A stretch of DNA of 64,000 nucleotides from contig DATKHY010000007.1 in the NCBI GenBank assembly GCA_035544215.1, positions 434,001 through 498,000 on the forward strand, written 5' to 3'. The notes beneath the pieces were generated by a model that had not been told where the DNA came from, searched no databases, and worked only from the letters and a program-made list of their open reading frames with translations. Made by a program: the position numbers and the translations under genes. The DNA comes from Candidatus Binatia bacterium (GTDB lineage Bacteria > Vulcanimicrobiota > Vulcanimicrobiia > Vulcanimicrobiales > Vulcanimicrobiaceae). Of the stretch, positions 46,699 through 57,757 are shown in pieces. The first letter of the stretch is position 1; the number at the start of each line of letters is the position of its first letter.

Positions 46699-47383
46699 TT
46701 TCAAGAGCGTTTGGACCTGGCTTCTCGCCGGGTTCATCGCGTTTCTCTTCGTCGCCGCCTTCGTCGCAGGGCTAAAGACCAGTCGCGTACCGGCGGTCAG
46801 CCCGCGCGAGTTCGACGCGCTGCTCCTCCTGCAATTCGCCCTGGAAGGCGCGCTGGTGGTGCTGCTGCTGGTCGCGCTGCCGGCGCTCTCCAAGTTCAGC
46901 CTTCGCGAACTCGGCTTCCGCATGCCGACGGCGGCGAACGTGGGAACTGCTATACTCGGCGCGGTCGGAATGGTCGTCGTCGCCAACGGCGGCGCCTCGC
47001 TGATCGACTATCTGCTGCACAGCACGCACCAGCAAGACATCGTACAGATCTTCAGGGAGCTGCACGACCCGACGACGATCGCCATATTTGCCGTGTTCGC
47101 CATCCTCTTTGCGCCGTTTGCGGAGGAGACGTTCTTCCGCGTGTTCTTCTTCAACCTCGGCCTTCGGTACGCCGGCTTCTGGGGAGGCGCCGTGCTGAGC
47201 GGCGTGCTCTTTGGGATCGCGCACGGCGACGCGTACGCCGCGCTCCCGTTGGCGCTCGGAGGAATCGTGCTGTGCGCCGTCTACTATCGGACGCGCAACG
47301 CCTGGGCGTCGATGATCTCACACGCGCTGTTCAACTCGCTCTCGATCGTCGCGCTGCTCTTCGTGCCGAAGATCACGCAATGA
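46640..47383 (+). CDS. CPBP-family intramembrane glutamic protease
   Basis: A 247-residue polytopic protein of the CAAX/CPBP (Abi) family. The catalytic motif FAEETFFRVFFFNLG (EExxxR) is followed by VLFGIAHGDAYAALP and MISHALFNSLSIV with the other conserved histidines. Hydrophobic segments lie at about 22-44, 60-80, 98-118, 150-170, 176-196 and 225-243. The GTG start at 46640 has GGAG 8 nt upstream but overlaps rsmA by 59 bp; no later start fits. Substrates of these proteases are rarely known. Confidence 0.87.
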   Translation: MNDSTSAISRDWPTRWPKDSFKSVWTWLLAGFIAFLFVAAFVAGLKTSRVPAVSPREFDALLLLQFALEGALVVLLLVALPALSKFSLRELGFRMPTAANVGTAILGAVGMVVVANGGASLIDYLLHSTHQQDIVQIFRELHDPTTIAIFAVFAILFAPFAEETFFRVFFFNLGLRYAGFWGGAVLSGVLFGIAHGDAYAALPLALGGIVLCAVYYRTRNAWASMISHALFNSLSIVALLFVPKITQ

Positions 47384-48464
47384 GCTCGCGTGCGGCGTCC
47401 GCGACGGTGCGGGCGTCGATGGAGCGCGTCTCGACGTATCGAAGCCGGTGCGCGAGCGACGACGGCTTCGTCGCCGTCGCGGGCCGCCGATCGAACCCGC
47501 ACTCGCGAACGTAGCGTCCGACGAGGTGAATCGCGCGCGGGTTGGGCTCGTCGTACCAATCGGGATGGTGCGCGAGCCATAGGCCGATCGTCGGAACGTC
47601 GCCGCGCGCCATCGTCAGGTGCAGCGGACCCGCCGGGATTCCTACAAAGAGATTGGTGCGGCCGGCGAGGGCTTTGTAGAGCCGCGCGAACGGTTCCGCG
47701 CCGCCGCCGAACAGCTCGCGAAATCCGGCGACGCCCTCGCCGAGTGGTTCGTCATCCATCGAAACGAAGCGCCAACGCGGCGACATCGCGCGCATCGCGG
47801 CGACGAACGCGCGGGCCTCCGATCCGTCACCCCAATTCTTGCGCGACGCCGTTACGCCCGTCCGCGAGATCACGCACAGCGGCGTGCCGGGCGCCGCGAG
47901 CCGCGCCAGGCGTTCGTCGACCAGCCGGCGCGTGGCCGCGGGGATCCCAAAGTCGATGGAGTTCGGCAGCGGCGCGGATAGATCGAGCGCCGCTAGCCGC
48001 TCCGGGGGTACCAGCAGGCGCGCCAGGTTGCGCGCCTTCGTGTGAAACGGATACGGCGTCCGGCCCTCCGTTTCCGGATAGTCGGTCCACAGCACGACGT
48101 CCGGCGCGAAACTGGTTACGCCTTGGTCGAGCGGCGCCGGGGCCTCCAGAGTCACGACGCGCCCGTCGCAGCGCTTCAGGCTGAGGCCCAGATGACGCGC
48201 TCCGCGCTCGCCGCCGTCGCTCGGCGCTGCCCCGCCGCCGAGCAGCGCGCACACTCGCGCGTTGCCCTCCATCACGCTTACGTAGTCGTCACCGAACCGC
48301 GTGATCGCATACGCGTTGGAAGGCTCCAGTAAGGGCAGGACCGCACCGAAATGAACCCAGTCGCCTAATCCATGAGGCCAGTAGATCAGCACTCGCGCAT
48401 CGCGTATGGCCGCAAACCGGCCGCGATCCTCGCGCACCGCGCGAACGCGCAGCGTCGCGCTCAT
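47373..48464 (-). CDS. Glycosyltransferase, GT9 (heptosyltransferase)-like
   Basis: A 363-residue protein. The N-terminal half begins ARVLIYWPHGLGDWVHFGAV, the first-strand motif of GT9 enzymes. The C-terminal half has LCVISRTGVTASRKNWGD and LFVGIPAGPLHLTMARGDVP followed by TIGLWLAHHPDWYDE, the usual nucleotide-sugar binding layout (GxxTGPLHLA). It is the last gene of a three-gene sugar-transfer cluster (4-bp overlap with the DUF2079 gene) and converges on the CPBP gene with an 11-bp overlap. Substrate unknown. Confidence 0.7.
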   Translation of the reverse strand: MSATLRVRAVREDRGRFAAIRDARVLIYWPHGLGDWVHFGAVLPLLEPSNAYAITRFGDDYVSVMEGNARVCALLGGGAAPSDGGERGARHLGLSLKRCDGRVVTLEAPAPLDQGVTSFAPDVVLWTDYPETEGRTPYPFHTKARNLARLLVPPERLAALDLSAPLPNSIDFGIPAATRRLVDERLARLAAPGTPLCVISRTGVTASRKNWGDGSEARAFVAAMRAMSPRWRFVSMDDEPLGEGVAGFRELFGGGAEPFARLYKALAGRTNLFVGIPAGPLHLTMARGDVPTIGLWLAHHPDWYDEPNPRAIHLVGRYVRECGFDRRPATATKPSSLAHRLRYVETRSIDARTVADAARELIA

Positions 48465-49693
48465 GGACGCACCGGCACGCCGCCGCATAGACGCTGCGGC
48501 GCGCGTCCGGCGAGGCTGCCGAAGAACGCCGCCGCGTTGGTATCGTAGGCCGGGCACCGCGGGAAGAGCGGATCGGGGCGCGGATCGAGCCGCACGCCCG
48601 GGTTGACGGCCGCGACCGCCCAGACCCCCTCCTCGCCCCTGCGCAGCAGCACGGGCTGCGTGGCGTCGCGAATCGCCAGCGCGCGCGCGTAGGCGTTCCA
48701 GTCGACGACGTACGGCCAGCGGCCCGGACGCAGCACGGTGTCGTTAAACCCGAGCAGCACGACCACCGCCGAAGCGATCATGTAGCGCGCGAAGCGAGGA
48801 TAGCGCCGCACGCCGAATGTCGCCGCGACCGCCGTCGCGGCGAGCAGCGCCGCCGTGTAATGCGAGCCGACGCGGCTCGCCTCGTAGTTCCACGGCCGCA
48901 TCAAGACGATTTCGGCGACCAGCGGCGCTCCCAAAAGCAGCCACCATCCGACGCCGACGGGCGCAAACGCGAATGGCGCGAGCAACAGGAACAGCATCGA
49001 TATCTTGCTGGCGGGATCGAACACCGCGAGCGAATATTGCGGCACGTTGGGCGCCGCCGCCGACGCTCGCTCGACCAGCCAAAACCCCGCGCCGTTGCAC
49101 AGCGCGAGCGCGGCGAGCGCGATCCCGATGCGGCGATCCCACCAGAGCGCACACGCAACCGCGAACCAGAGCACGAACGGAATCTGGTCTTCCTTCAGCC
49201 CGAGCAGCAGCTGCGCCAGGATGAGCGCCGGCCAGAGCGCGCGCCGCCGCACGACGAGCGCCGCGCCGAACGCCAGCAACGGCACGAAAACGTTCTCCGA
49301 GAAGTTGTCGTAACTCAGCCCCTGCGCGGACGGCGTCAGCAGATACGCGATGCCGAGCGCGTTGGCGGCGCGCGGCTCGACTCCGGTCTCGCGCGCGAAC
49401 AGCGCCAGCGGAATCGCTCCGAGCGCCACGGCCAGCACCTGCACTACGATCAGCGCCTCCGCGCGCGGAAACAGGGCGACCAACGGAACGAGCGCGGTCA
49501 GCACCCACGAGTCGTGCACAGCAAAGTGCGGGCGCCACTCGCCATAATTCCACGACGAGCCGTGCCGCAGGTTCACGAGCGTCTGCAGATACGTCCCGAG
49601 ATCGGCACCATATCGCAACGCGTACAGCTTGTTAAGGTCCAGGCCGATATACACGACCGCGAAGACGGCCACGGCAATGTATACCGGTCTCAT
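48461..49693 (-). CDS. DUF2079-family polytopic membrane protein
   Basis: A 410-residue integral membrane protein with about 10 hydrophobic segments. The conserved N-terminal region DLGTYLQTLVNLRHGSSWNY and LYDNFSENVFVPLL-like motif (LSYDNFSENVFVPLLAFGAA) mark it as DUF2079, a group related to GT-C mannosyltransferases. Flanking glycosyltransferases support a role in moving sugars from lipid donors on the outer face of the inner membrane. Function is inferred. Confidence 0.8.
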   Translation of the reverse strand: MRPVYIAVAVFAVVYIGLDLNKLYALRYGADLGTYLQTLVNLRHGSSWNYGEWRPHFAVHDSWVLTALVPLVALFPRAEALIVVQVLAVALGAIPLALFARETGVEPRAANALGIAYLLTPSAQGLSYDNFSENVFVPLLAFGAALVVRRRALWPALILAQLLLGLKEDQIPFVLWFAVACALWWDRRIGIALAALALCNGAGFWLVERASAAAPNVPQYSLAVFDPASKISMLFLLLAPFAFAPVGVGWWLLLGAPLVAEIVLMRPWNYEASRVGSHYTAALLAATAVAATFGVRRYPRFARYMIASAVVVLLGFNDTVLRPGRWPYVVDWNAYARALAIRDATQPVLLRRGEEGVWAVAAVNPGVRLDPRPDPLFPRCPAYDTNAAAFFGSLAGRAPQRLCGGVPVRP

Positions 49694-50770
49694 CTACGCG
49701 TTCGCCTTCTCCCGATATACTCGATCCACGATTGAACGTAAGCGATCGATGAACTGCTGCGGCGCGAATTTTTCGGCGTGCACGCGCAACCGCTGCGAAT
49801 CGAAGCGCGAAGCGTCGAAGTCGCGCAGCGCGGCGGCCAGCGACTCCGGCGTCGGCTCGTCGAAAAACACGCCCGTCTCGTTTTCGACGATCGTCTCGAG
49901 CGCGCCGCCGCCCCGAAAGGCGATCGTCGGACGCCCGGTCGCGGCCGCCTCGAGCGGGACGAGTCCGAAGTCTTCCTCGCCGGGAACGATCGCGGCGCGC
50001 GCGTCGCCGAACAGCTCCGCCAGCTGCGCGTCGGGGACGAAGCCGAGCATCGTCGTCGTCGTTCCGCGGGCGAGGCCGCGCAGCGCGCTCTCCGCCGGGC
50101 CGGTGCCGGCAACGAATAGCTTGACGCCGGCGAGTGCGGCCGCGCGGATCGCGAGATCGATTCGTTTGTAGGGCAGCAGGCGCGACGCAGCAACGAAGTA
50201 GTCGCCGCCTCCGCTGCCGATCCTAAAACGATCGACGTCGACCGGGCAGTGCAGCACGTCGCAGTCGCGGCCGTAGTATCGCGAGATCCGTTGCGCGACG
50301 TTCAGCGAGTTGGCGACGAATCGGGTTGGCCGCGCGGCGGCGGCGCGATCCCACGCGATCAGCCGGTCGATCATCGGACGCGCGAGGCGCGTTCGCACGT
50401 ACTCGTCGTACGCGAACGCGAAACGGCTGACGGTGTTGATGTAGCAGACGTGCACGGCTCCGGGCGGGGCCACGACGCCTTTCGCCCAGGCGGTCGTCGA
50501 GCTGACGATCGCGTCGAAGCCCGAGAAGTCGAAGGCCTCGAAGGCGCGCGGATAGAACGGCGCGAGCACCCGAAAATAGCGGTTCGCAAAGGGGATCCGG
50601 GCGAGGTACGAACGGCGAACTCGCGCTGCCGGGAAGAGATCGCCGACGGCGTGCTCGTCGTACAGCGCCGTATAGATCGGCGCGTCGGGCCACGCCCGCG
50701 CGATCCAGGCGAAGACTCGCTCCGCGCCGCCACGCTGGTTCAAGTAATCATGAACTAACGCAACCTTCAT
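49694..50770 (-). CDS. GT4-family glycosyltransferase (second)
   Basis: A 358-residue GT-B enzyme. Seen: KVALVHDYLNQRGGAERVFA at the N-terminus, FDAIVSSTTAWAKGV, YFVAASRLLPYKRIDLAIRA and the nucleotide-sugar site GEEDFGLVPLEAAATGRPTI. Similar enzymes build exopolysaccharide or O-antigen. It starts the cluster GT4-DUF2079-GT9, immediately downstream of a large palindromic element. Confidence 0.88.
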   Translation of the reverse strand: MKVALVHDYLNQRGGAERVFAWIARAWPDAPIYTALYDEHAVGDLFPAARVRRSYLARIPFANRYFRVLAPFYPRAFEAFDFSGFDAIVSSTTAWAKGVVAPPGAVHVCYINTVSRFAFAYDEYVRTRLARPMIDRLIAWDRAAAARPTRFVANSLNVAQRISRYYGRDCDVLHCPVDVDRFRIGSGGGDYFVAASRLLPYKRIDLAIRAAALAGVKLFVAGTGPAESALRGLARGTTTTMLGFVPDAQLAELFGDARAAIVPGEEDFGLVPLEAAATGRPTIAFRGGGALETIVENETGVFFDEPTPESLAAALRDFDASRFDSQRLRVHAEKFAPQQFIDRLRSIVDRVYREKANA

Positions 50771-50775
50771 AGTGC

Positions 50776-50878
50776 AACAAGGTCATTATTGCGTCCAGGC
50801 CTAGGCGACGAAAGGCGCTGTGTGCTTTGCACATGAGCCTTTCGGCCACAACGGCATGGACGCAATAAGGGCCTTGTT
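50776..50878. repeat. 103-bp nested palindromic element
   Basis: Outer arms of 22 bp (50776-50797 and 50857-50878; 20 identical as inverted repeats), inner arms CGAAAGGC/GCCTTTCG (50809-50816, 50837-50844) and apical TGTGC-TTT-GCACA (50821-50833). The right arm overlaps the M16 stop codon. It fills the whole gap between the M16 and GT4 genes. It resembles BIME/ERIC-like intergenic palindromes or a MITE relic, and may also terminate or stabilise transcripts. Confidence 0.7.
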
Positions 50879-52196
50879 AGTCCTGTAGGTTGGTGCCGCG
50901 GGGTAGAACGAGTGCTATCGTCGGGTTGCCCAGGTAGGAACGGGCGACCCGCTGCAGGTCCTCCGGGGTCGTCGCCGAGATCGCGGCCAATGCACGGTTG
51001 ATGAAGTCCGGAGAGGCGCTGCCGGTCGAGAAGACCGCCGCCAACCAGGTGCGCGTCTCGAGCGTGTTCGCGTCGTTGGCGAAGTCGCCGGCCGCCTCGG
51101 CCTTGAACTCGTCGATCGAACCCTGGAGGCGCGACGCGGCCAGCACGCTGACGACCGAGAGCGCCGTGGCAAACGCGCGGCTCGGGTTGCCGATCAGGCC
51201 GCCGTTGACGTAGAGCACGAGCGTCGCGGGCGCGCGATCGTACGCGTACACCGTGCCGACCGAGCGCGATGCGAAGGTCGGCGAAACGACGCCCGGCACC
51301 TGGGCGATGTCCGAGAGCGTTCGGCGCACGAAAGACGCCAGCACGAGCATCGGCCCGAAGTCGCGGCTGTTGACGTTGGGCGCTGGATACTGCGCGATCA
51401 GCCAAGGCGACGCGATGTCGCGATGCGCGACGATCTCGTGCGTGGCTCCGTTGAGCTGCGGGACGCGCACGGCCACGGGCGAGGTCGTTCCGGCGGGCAG
51501 CGCACCGGCGAGCGCCGCGAGCGCTTGGGGAGCCAGCGAGTCGAGCCGTCCAGCGGCGCTGACCACGGCGCCACCGCGGCGATAGTAAGCGCGGTAAAAC
51601 GAGCGCGCGTCCTCCGCGAAGAACTGCGCGAGCGATGCGGGCGTACCGAGCTCCGGGAGGCCGGCGTTCGCTTGTCGCGACGACGCCGCATTGAGCATAT
51701 CTATACCGACTTGGAGCGCAACCTGCTGGACCTGCGCGATCTGCCGCACGAGCACGCCGCGAGCGTCGCGAATGGTCACCGCCGAGAAGTCCGGCGCCGC
51801 GAGAGCAGCGCGGAACAGCTCGAGAACTGCCGGCGCGTCCTCGGCCAGCGCCTCGACATAAAAGCGCACGTCGCCCGGATCGATCGTGAAGCGTATGGAT
51901 CCGCCGCGCGCCGCGACCGCGTCTTCCAGCGCGACGCCGTTGATCGGCGTGCGCACGATCGTTTCGGCAACGAGCGCGGCCATGCCGTTCTGCCGCATCG
52001 TTTGGCGATCGAGTCCCGCTCGGACGATGAGAGTTACGCCGACGAGCGACGCGGCACCGTCGGACTGGCGCACGATCACCGTTCCACCGGCGTTTTCCAC
52101 GGTGGGAACGGGAATGGAGACGGACGCGGCGCGCGCCGCGGTGGGCAGCGCGGTGGCCAGAGCCGCGGCCAGGCAGGACGCTAACAGGAATCTCAC
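50877..52196 (-). CDS. Secreted M16-fold protein lacking the zinc motif (first)
   Basis: A 439-residue exported protein with a signal peptide (about 1-23). The M16/insulinase-like fold is visible in IVRAGLDRQTMRQNGMAALV, YFxAxxARSFYRAYYRRGGA-like FFAEDARSFYRAYYRRG, and PEDLQRVARSYLGNPTIALV at the end. The zinc-binding HxxEH is absent: the aligned stretch reads MAALVAETIV. It is therefore expected to be inactive. It overlaps the next M16-like gene by 4 bp; such proteins work as pairs. Confidence 0.8.
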   Translation of the reverse strand: MRFLLASCLAAALATALPTAARAASVSIPVPTVENAGGTVIVRQSDGAASLVGVTLIVRAGLDRQTMRQNGMAALVAETIVRTPINGVALEDAVAARGGSIRFTIDPGDVRFYVEALAEDAPAVLELFRAALAAPDFSAVTIRDARGVLVRQIAQVQQVALQVGIDMLNAASSRQANAGLPELGTPASLAQFFAEDARSFYRAYYRRGGAVVSAAGRLDSLAPQALAALAGALPAGTTSPVAVRVPQLNGATHEIVAHRDIASPWLIAQYPAPNVNSRDFGPMLVLASFVRRTLSDIAQVPGVVSPTFASRSVGTVYAYDRAPATLVLYVNGGLIGNPSRAFATALSVVSVLAASRLQGSIDEFKAEAAGDFANDANTLETRTWLAAVFSTGSASPDFINRALAAISATTPEDLQRVARSYLGNPTIALVLPRGTNLQD

Positions 52197-53496
52197 CGGG
52201 ACGGCTCCTTCTGCGGTGTCGTCGCGACCAGGTCGACGATCACGGGATTATGTAGATAGCGGCGGACGATTTCGGCAACGTATTGGGGATCGAGAGCGCG
52301 GGCCGACTGCTCGTAAGCTCCGCTGGCGATGCCGGGAGCGTAGTCGAGGTTGCCTTCCGTCGAGTACCAGCCGAGGTTGTCGGCGCGTTGCTGCGGCGTC
52401 TGCGTGTCGGTTGCGACGTGATAGAGAAACGCCTCGCGCGCGGCGTTGAAGGCCGGCGCGTCCATCGGCTGCTGCAGCGCCTCGAGCGCGGCGAGCACAC
52501 TCTTCTCCGTCTGCTTCTCGTTGCTGCCCCCGATGGTGACGACCATCACGCCTGGGTCGTGCAGCGTGATGAACTGGCCGACCACCAGGGCATCGCTATC
52601 CGCGCGGTCGAGCACCCGCGACACAACCCCCGTCTGCTCCCGGAAGAGATAGTCCGCGATGAAATCCAACGCCGTCGCCGCTTTCTGATCCGCGATCGGC
52701 GGACCGATCCAGGCGAGTCCCACACCGTCGACGGCGCCGGCCGCGGTCGTCGACGCCGGCGATCCCTCCAGCGTCGAGTCGTAGGGAGTGTCCATCGCAC
52801 CGGGACCGTTTCCGTCGGTAACCGCCGAGATGCTAGAAGCGTCGACGTTGCCCGTCAGCGCGAGGACCGAGTTCTGCGCGCGAAACGCGCGCTTCGCGAA
52901 CGCATCGACCTGGGCCGTCGTGATGCTCGTGAGCTGCGACACCGACGTCGGCAGCGGCGGATAGTGCGCGGGGCCGGTCGCGAAGATTTGCTTGAACAGC
53001 AGGTCGTGCAGCGTCGTGTCGGATTCGTAGCGTTGCTGCACGCCGAGCACGGCGGCGTTGGCGCGCGCCGTCTTGACCGCCGCGTCGTCGACCGACGGCG
53101 CGAAGTACGCGGCCGTCATCGCCGCGACGATCCGGCGCGACGCGTACGCGGGAACGACGGCACCGATGCCGACTATGTCCGGATATACCTCGATGTTGAG
53201 CTCGCCGCCGACCGTGTGCACGAGCGCGTACAACGACTTGCCGCTCGCGAGCGGGGCGACCGCCGCGGCCGTCGCGGCAAGGTCGGCAATGCCGGGAGTA
53301 GCGTCGTCAAATCCCGCCGCCGGCGCGCGGAACCACAGGCCGATCGCCGCCGTGCCGACGGTCGGATCGGGATACAGCACGTACGATCCGCCACGCGGCA
53401 AGGCGCCGGTCTGCCGCGCGATGGCGGCGCCCGCAGGGGCAGCCAGCGACGACGATGCCAAGACGAGCATCGCGAGAGCGTAAGCGATTCGCGCCG

Positions 53497-53500
<4 letters not shown>
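52193..53500 (-). CDS. Secreted M16-fold protein lacking the zinc motif (second)
   Basis: A 435-residue paralogous partner. A signal peptide covers about 1-25. M16-like features include YLPPLPTSV-like HYPPLPTSVSQLTSITTAQV, DAFAKRAFRAQNSVLALTGN and the C-terminal AEIVRRYLHNPVIVDLVATT. The HxxEH position reads IADLAATAAAV, so no zinc ligands. The ATG at 53500 overlaps the ftsH stop by 4 bp. Normally at least one partner of an M16 pair is catalytic; here neither shows the motif. Confidence 0.8.
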
Positions 53501-55416
<1,916 letters not shown>

Positions 55417-55423
55417 GTTGTGG

Positions 55424-55993
55424 TTAGACCGGTTGATCCTCTCGAAGCTCTGCTAGGTAAGGAAGATTACGGTACCATTCCTTGTAGTCCAAACCGTAAC
55501 CTATAGCGAAGGTGTCCGGGACTGCGAGGCCCAGGTACTCGATCGGTACGTACGCCTCGCGGCGCGCCGCCTTATCGAACATCACGCAGGTGCGCAGGGT
55601 CGCCGGCCGGCGCTCTTTTAGTAACGCTCGCAGGTACTCCAGCGTGAGGCCTTTGTCCACCATACCGTCCACGATCAGCAAATTCGTGCCCCCCAGCGGC
55701 AGGCTGGCGTCCGCCTCGAGCCGCGCCTCGCCTCCGGAGGTCCCGGAGGTGCCGTAGCGTTGAACGAAGAGGTAGTCAACCAGGATCTCGCTGGGGCCAT
55801 CGGCTCTTCGGGCCAGCGCCCGCGCGAGGTCGGCGGTAAGACACAGCGCCCCTTTCAACACGCCAAGCAGCACGAGCGGTTGCCCCCGATAGTCGCCGGC
55901 GATCTGCGCGGCGAGGCGCTCGACCGCAGCCGCGATCGCTTCGGCGCCGCAGATGTGGCGCCCGATGCCAGCGGTCGGATACAGCGCGGTCAT
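55424..55993 (-). CDS. hpt: Hypoxanthine-guanine phosphoribosyltransferase
   Basis: Purine salvage enzyme, 189 residues. Seen: VLLGVLKGALCLTADLARAL, VDYLFVQRYGTSGTSGGEAR and the C-terminal YLGLAVPDTFAIGYGLDYKE. The PRPP loop, normally VEDIIDTGLTL, reads IVDGMVDKGLTL. The DG-MVD core is kept but T is replaced by K, which is unusual. It lies between tilS (4-bp overlap) and ftsH, its normal place. Confidence 0.9.
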   Translation of the reverse strand: MTALYPTAGIGRHICGAEAIAAAVERLAAQIAGDYRGQPLVLLGVLKGALCLTADLARALARRADGPSEILVDYLFVQRYGTSGTSGGEARLEADASLPLGGTNLLIVDGMVDKGLTLEYLRALLKERRPATLRTCVMFDKAARREAYVPIEYLGLAVPDTFAIGYGLDYKEWYRNLPYLAELREDQPV

Positions 55994-56874
55994 TTCCGTT
56001 TGATACCCTGGATCGAGCCGCGTTCGATTCTCAGAGCGATCCCAGGCTTCATGTGAAACGTGCCGGTGCCGCCCCGTTCGAGCGCGAGCACTGCCGCCTC
56101 GACGTGCGAAAAGTCGACGTCGCGCAGACCCTCTTCCGCCGCCAGACGCTCGCGGATCGAACGCCGCAGGCTGGAGCGCGGCGTCGCATCGCGTTCGTCC
56201 GCCACGAGCTGCGCGGCCCGCGCCACGGCCCGATCGAGTTCCGGAAAGAGCGGCCGCAGCGTCGCCAAGGCCTCACGCACGGCGTTGCGCCGCAGACCCA
56301 GCTGCGAGTTCGTCGGATCGACGGCGTAGGGCAACGCCTTCGCATGACAGTACGCGCGCAGCGTCTCGGACGAGACTCCGATCAGCGGACGCACGAGGTC
56401 GACGTCCGGCGCGATGCGTCGACGGCGCGGCATGCCGCGGAGCCCATTCGGCCCGGTGCCGCGCAGCAGCGCGAGCACGACGGTTTCGCTCTGGTCCTCC
56501 GCGTGATGCGCGGTCGCGACAACCCCGCACGCGCGCCGCCTTGCCGCAGCACAGAGCGCGCGATAGCGCGCGGTGCGCAGCCGCTGCTCGTCGCCGGCGG
56601 AAGCGGCGAGCGCGATCGTCTCGAGCGGAATCTCGAAGCGCGCCGCGAGCTCCAGCACGACGCATTCGTCCTGCCACGCCGAGTCGCGCACCCCGTGGTT
56701 GACGAACGCGGCAAACAGCGTAAGCCGTAGCCGCTTTGAAAGCGCGTGCAGCGCGGCCGCGAGCGCCACGGAATCGGGACCGCCGCTGCACGCGATCAGA
56801 ATGCGCTCTCCGCGCAGCACGCCGCTGCGCTCGATCGCGCGTTCGACCTCGCGCTCGTGGTGCGCGCCTCTCAC
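55990..56874 (-). CDS. tilS: tRNA(Ile)-lysidine synthase TilS
   Basis: Modifies the wobble cytidine of tRNA-Ile(CAU) to lysidine; 294 residues, a short form without the extra C-terminal domain. The P-loop is ILIACSGGPDSVALAAALHA (SGGxDS), followed by AAFVNHGVRDSAWQDECVVL, VVATAHHAEDQSETVVLALL and RGTGPNGLRGMP. The gene overlaps both neighbours by 4 bp. Confidence 0.93.
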   Translation of the reverse strand: MRGAHHEREVERAIERSGVLRGERILIACSGGPDSVALAAALHALSKRLRLTLFAAFVNHGVRDSAWQDECVVLELAARFEIPLETIALAASAGDEQRLRTARYRALCAAARRRACGVVATAHHAEDQSETVVLALLRGTGPNGLRGMPRRRRIAPDVDLVRPLIGVSSETLRAYCHAKALPYAVDPTNSQLGLRRNAVREALATLRPLFPELDRAVARAAQLVADERDATPRSSLRRSIRERLAAEEGLRDVDFSHVEAAVLALERGGTGTFHMKPGIALRIERGSIQGIKRK

Positions 56875-57323
56875 GACCGGCGCGCATGCGCGGCGATCTC
56901 TCGCTCGACTTCACGCCTCGCGACGGCCGCGCGCTTGTCCCAGAACTTCTTGCCTCGCGCCAGTCCTAGCTGAACCTTCGCGAGCCCGCGCGTGAAATAG
57001 AGCCGCAACGGCACGACGGTCAAGCCCTTCTCGGCGACGCGGCTCTGCAGGCGCAGAATCTCTGCCTTGTGCAGCAGCAGCTTACGCGGCCGTGTCGGTT
57101 CGGCGTTGGAGAAGCTGCCCTGCTTGTAGGGGGCGACGTGCATGCCCATCAGCCAGGCCTCGCCGTCGCGGAAGCGCGCGTACGCCTCGCTCAGGCTCGC
57201 GCCGCCCTCGCGCACCGACTTCACCTCCGTGCCGGTCAAGACCAGGCCGGCCTCTACTGACTCGAGGATGTGGTACTCGTAGCGCGCGCGGCGGTTGTCG
57301 ATAGCGGCGCTGCTCTTGGTCAT
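56871..57323 (-). CDS. smpB: SsrA-binding protein SmpB
   Basis: Binds tmRNA and delivers it to stalled ribosomes; 150 residues. Seen: NRRARYEYHILESVEAGLVL, TGTEVKSVREGGASLSEAYA, and HVAPYKQGSFSNAEPTRPRK followed by LLLHKAEI and the basic C-terminus. It overlaps the thioesterase and tilS genes by 4 bp each. No ssrA (tmRNA) gene is visible nearby. Confidence 0.95.
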   Translation of the reverse strand: MTKSSAAIDNRRARYEYHILESVEAGLVLTGTEVKSVREGGASLSEAYARFRDGEAWLMGMHVAPYKQGSFSNAEPTRPRKLLLHKAEILRLQSRVAEKGLTVVPLRLYFTRGLAKVQLGLARGKKFWDKRAAVARREVEREIAAHARRS

Positions 57324-57757
57324 CGTCGCAGGTGGTCTTCGACGGCCTCGAGCCGACCGCGCGATACGAAGCTGCCCTCGGCGTGGGCCAGCACTTCACC
57401 GGCGTCGTCGAGCACGCTGGCGTCGACGCCCAGCACGTTGCGCCGCTGCCACGTGACGCGCCCGCGCACCTGGATCGGCCGCTCGAGGGGAACCGGTTTG
57501 CGGAAGCGCACGCTGACCGCAGCGGTCACGCCGCGATGACCCGCGAAACCGGCGGCGTGGGCCATGGCCTCGTCGAGCAGCGCCATCACGATGCCGCCGT
57601 GCGCGATGCCGCGCCAGCCCTGGTACTGCGACGCGAGCTCGACGCGCGCGTACACGCCCTCCGATTCGGTAGCGCGATCGAAGTGCACGTGCATCCCGAT
57701 CGGGTTGCTCGGTCCGCACGCGAAACAGTTGCCGTCGTCGAACGGAACTTCGCTCAT
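57320..57757 (-). CDS. PaaI-type hotdog-fold thioesterase
   Basis: A 145-residue thioesterase of the hotdog fold. Seen: the N-terminal DGNCFACGPSNPIGMHVHFD, then GWRGIAHGGIVMALLDEAMA (HGG motif with the catalytic acidic residue) and AAVSVRFRKPVPLERPIQVR. It probably hydrolyses an acyl-CoA; substrate unknown. It is linked to its neighbours by 4-bp overlaps on both sides. Confidence 0.87.
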   Translation of the reverse strand: MSEVPFDDGNCFACGPSNPIGMHVHFDRATESEGVYARVELASQYQGWRGIAHGGIVMALLDEAMAHAAGFAGHRGVTAAVSVRFRKPVPLERPIQVRGRVTWQRRNVLGVDASVLDDAGEVLAHAEGSFVSRGRLEAVEDHLRR

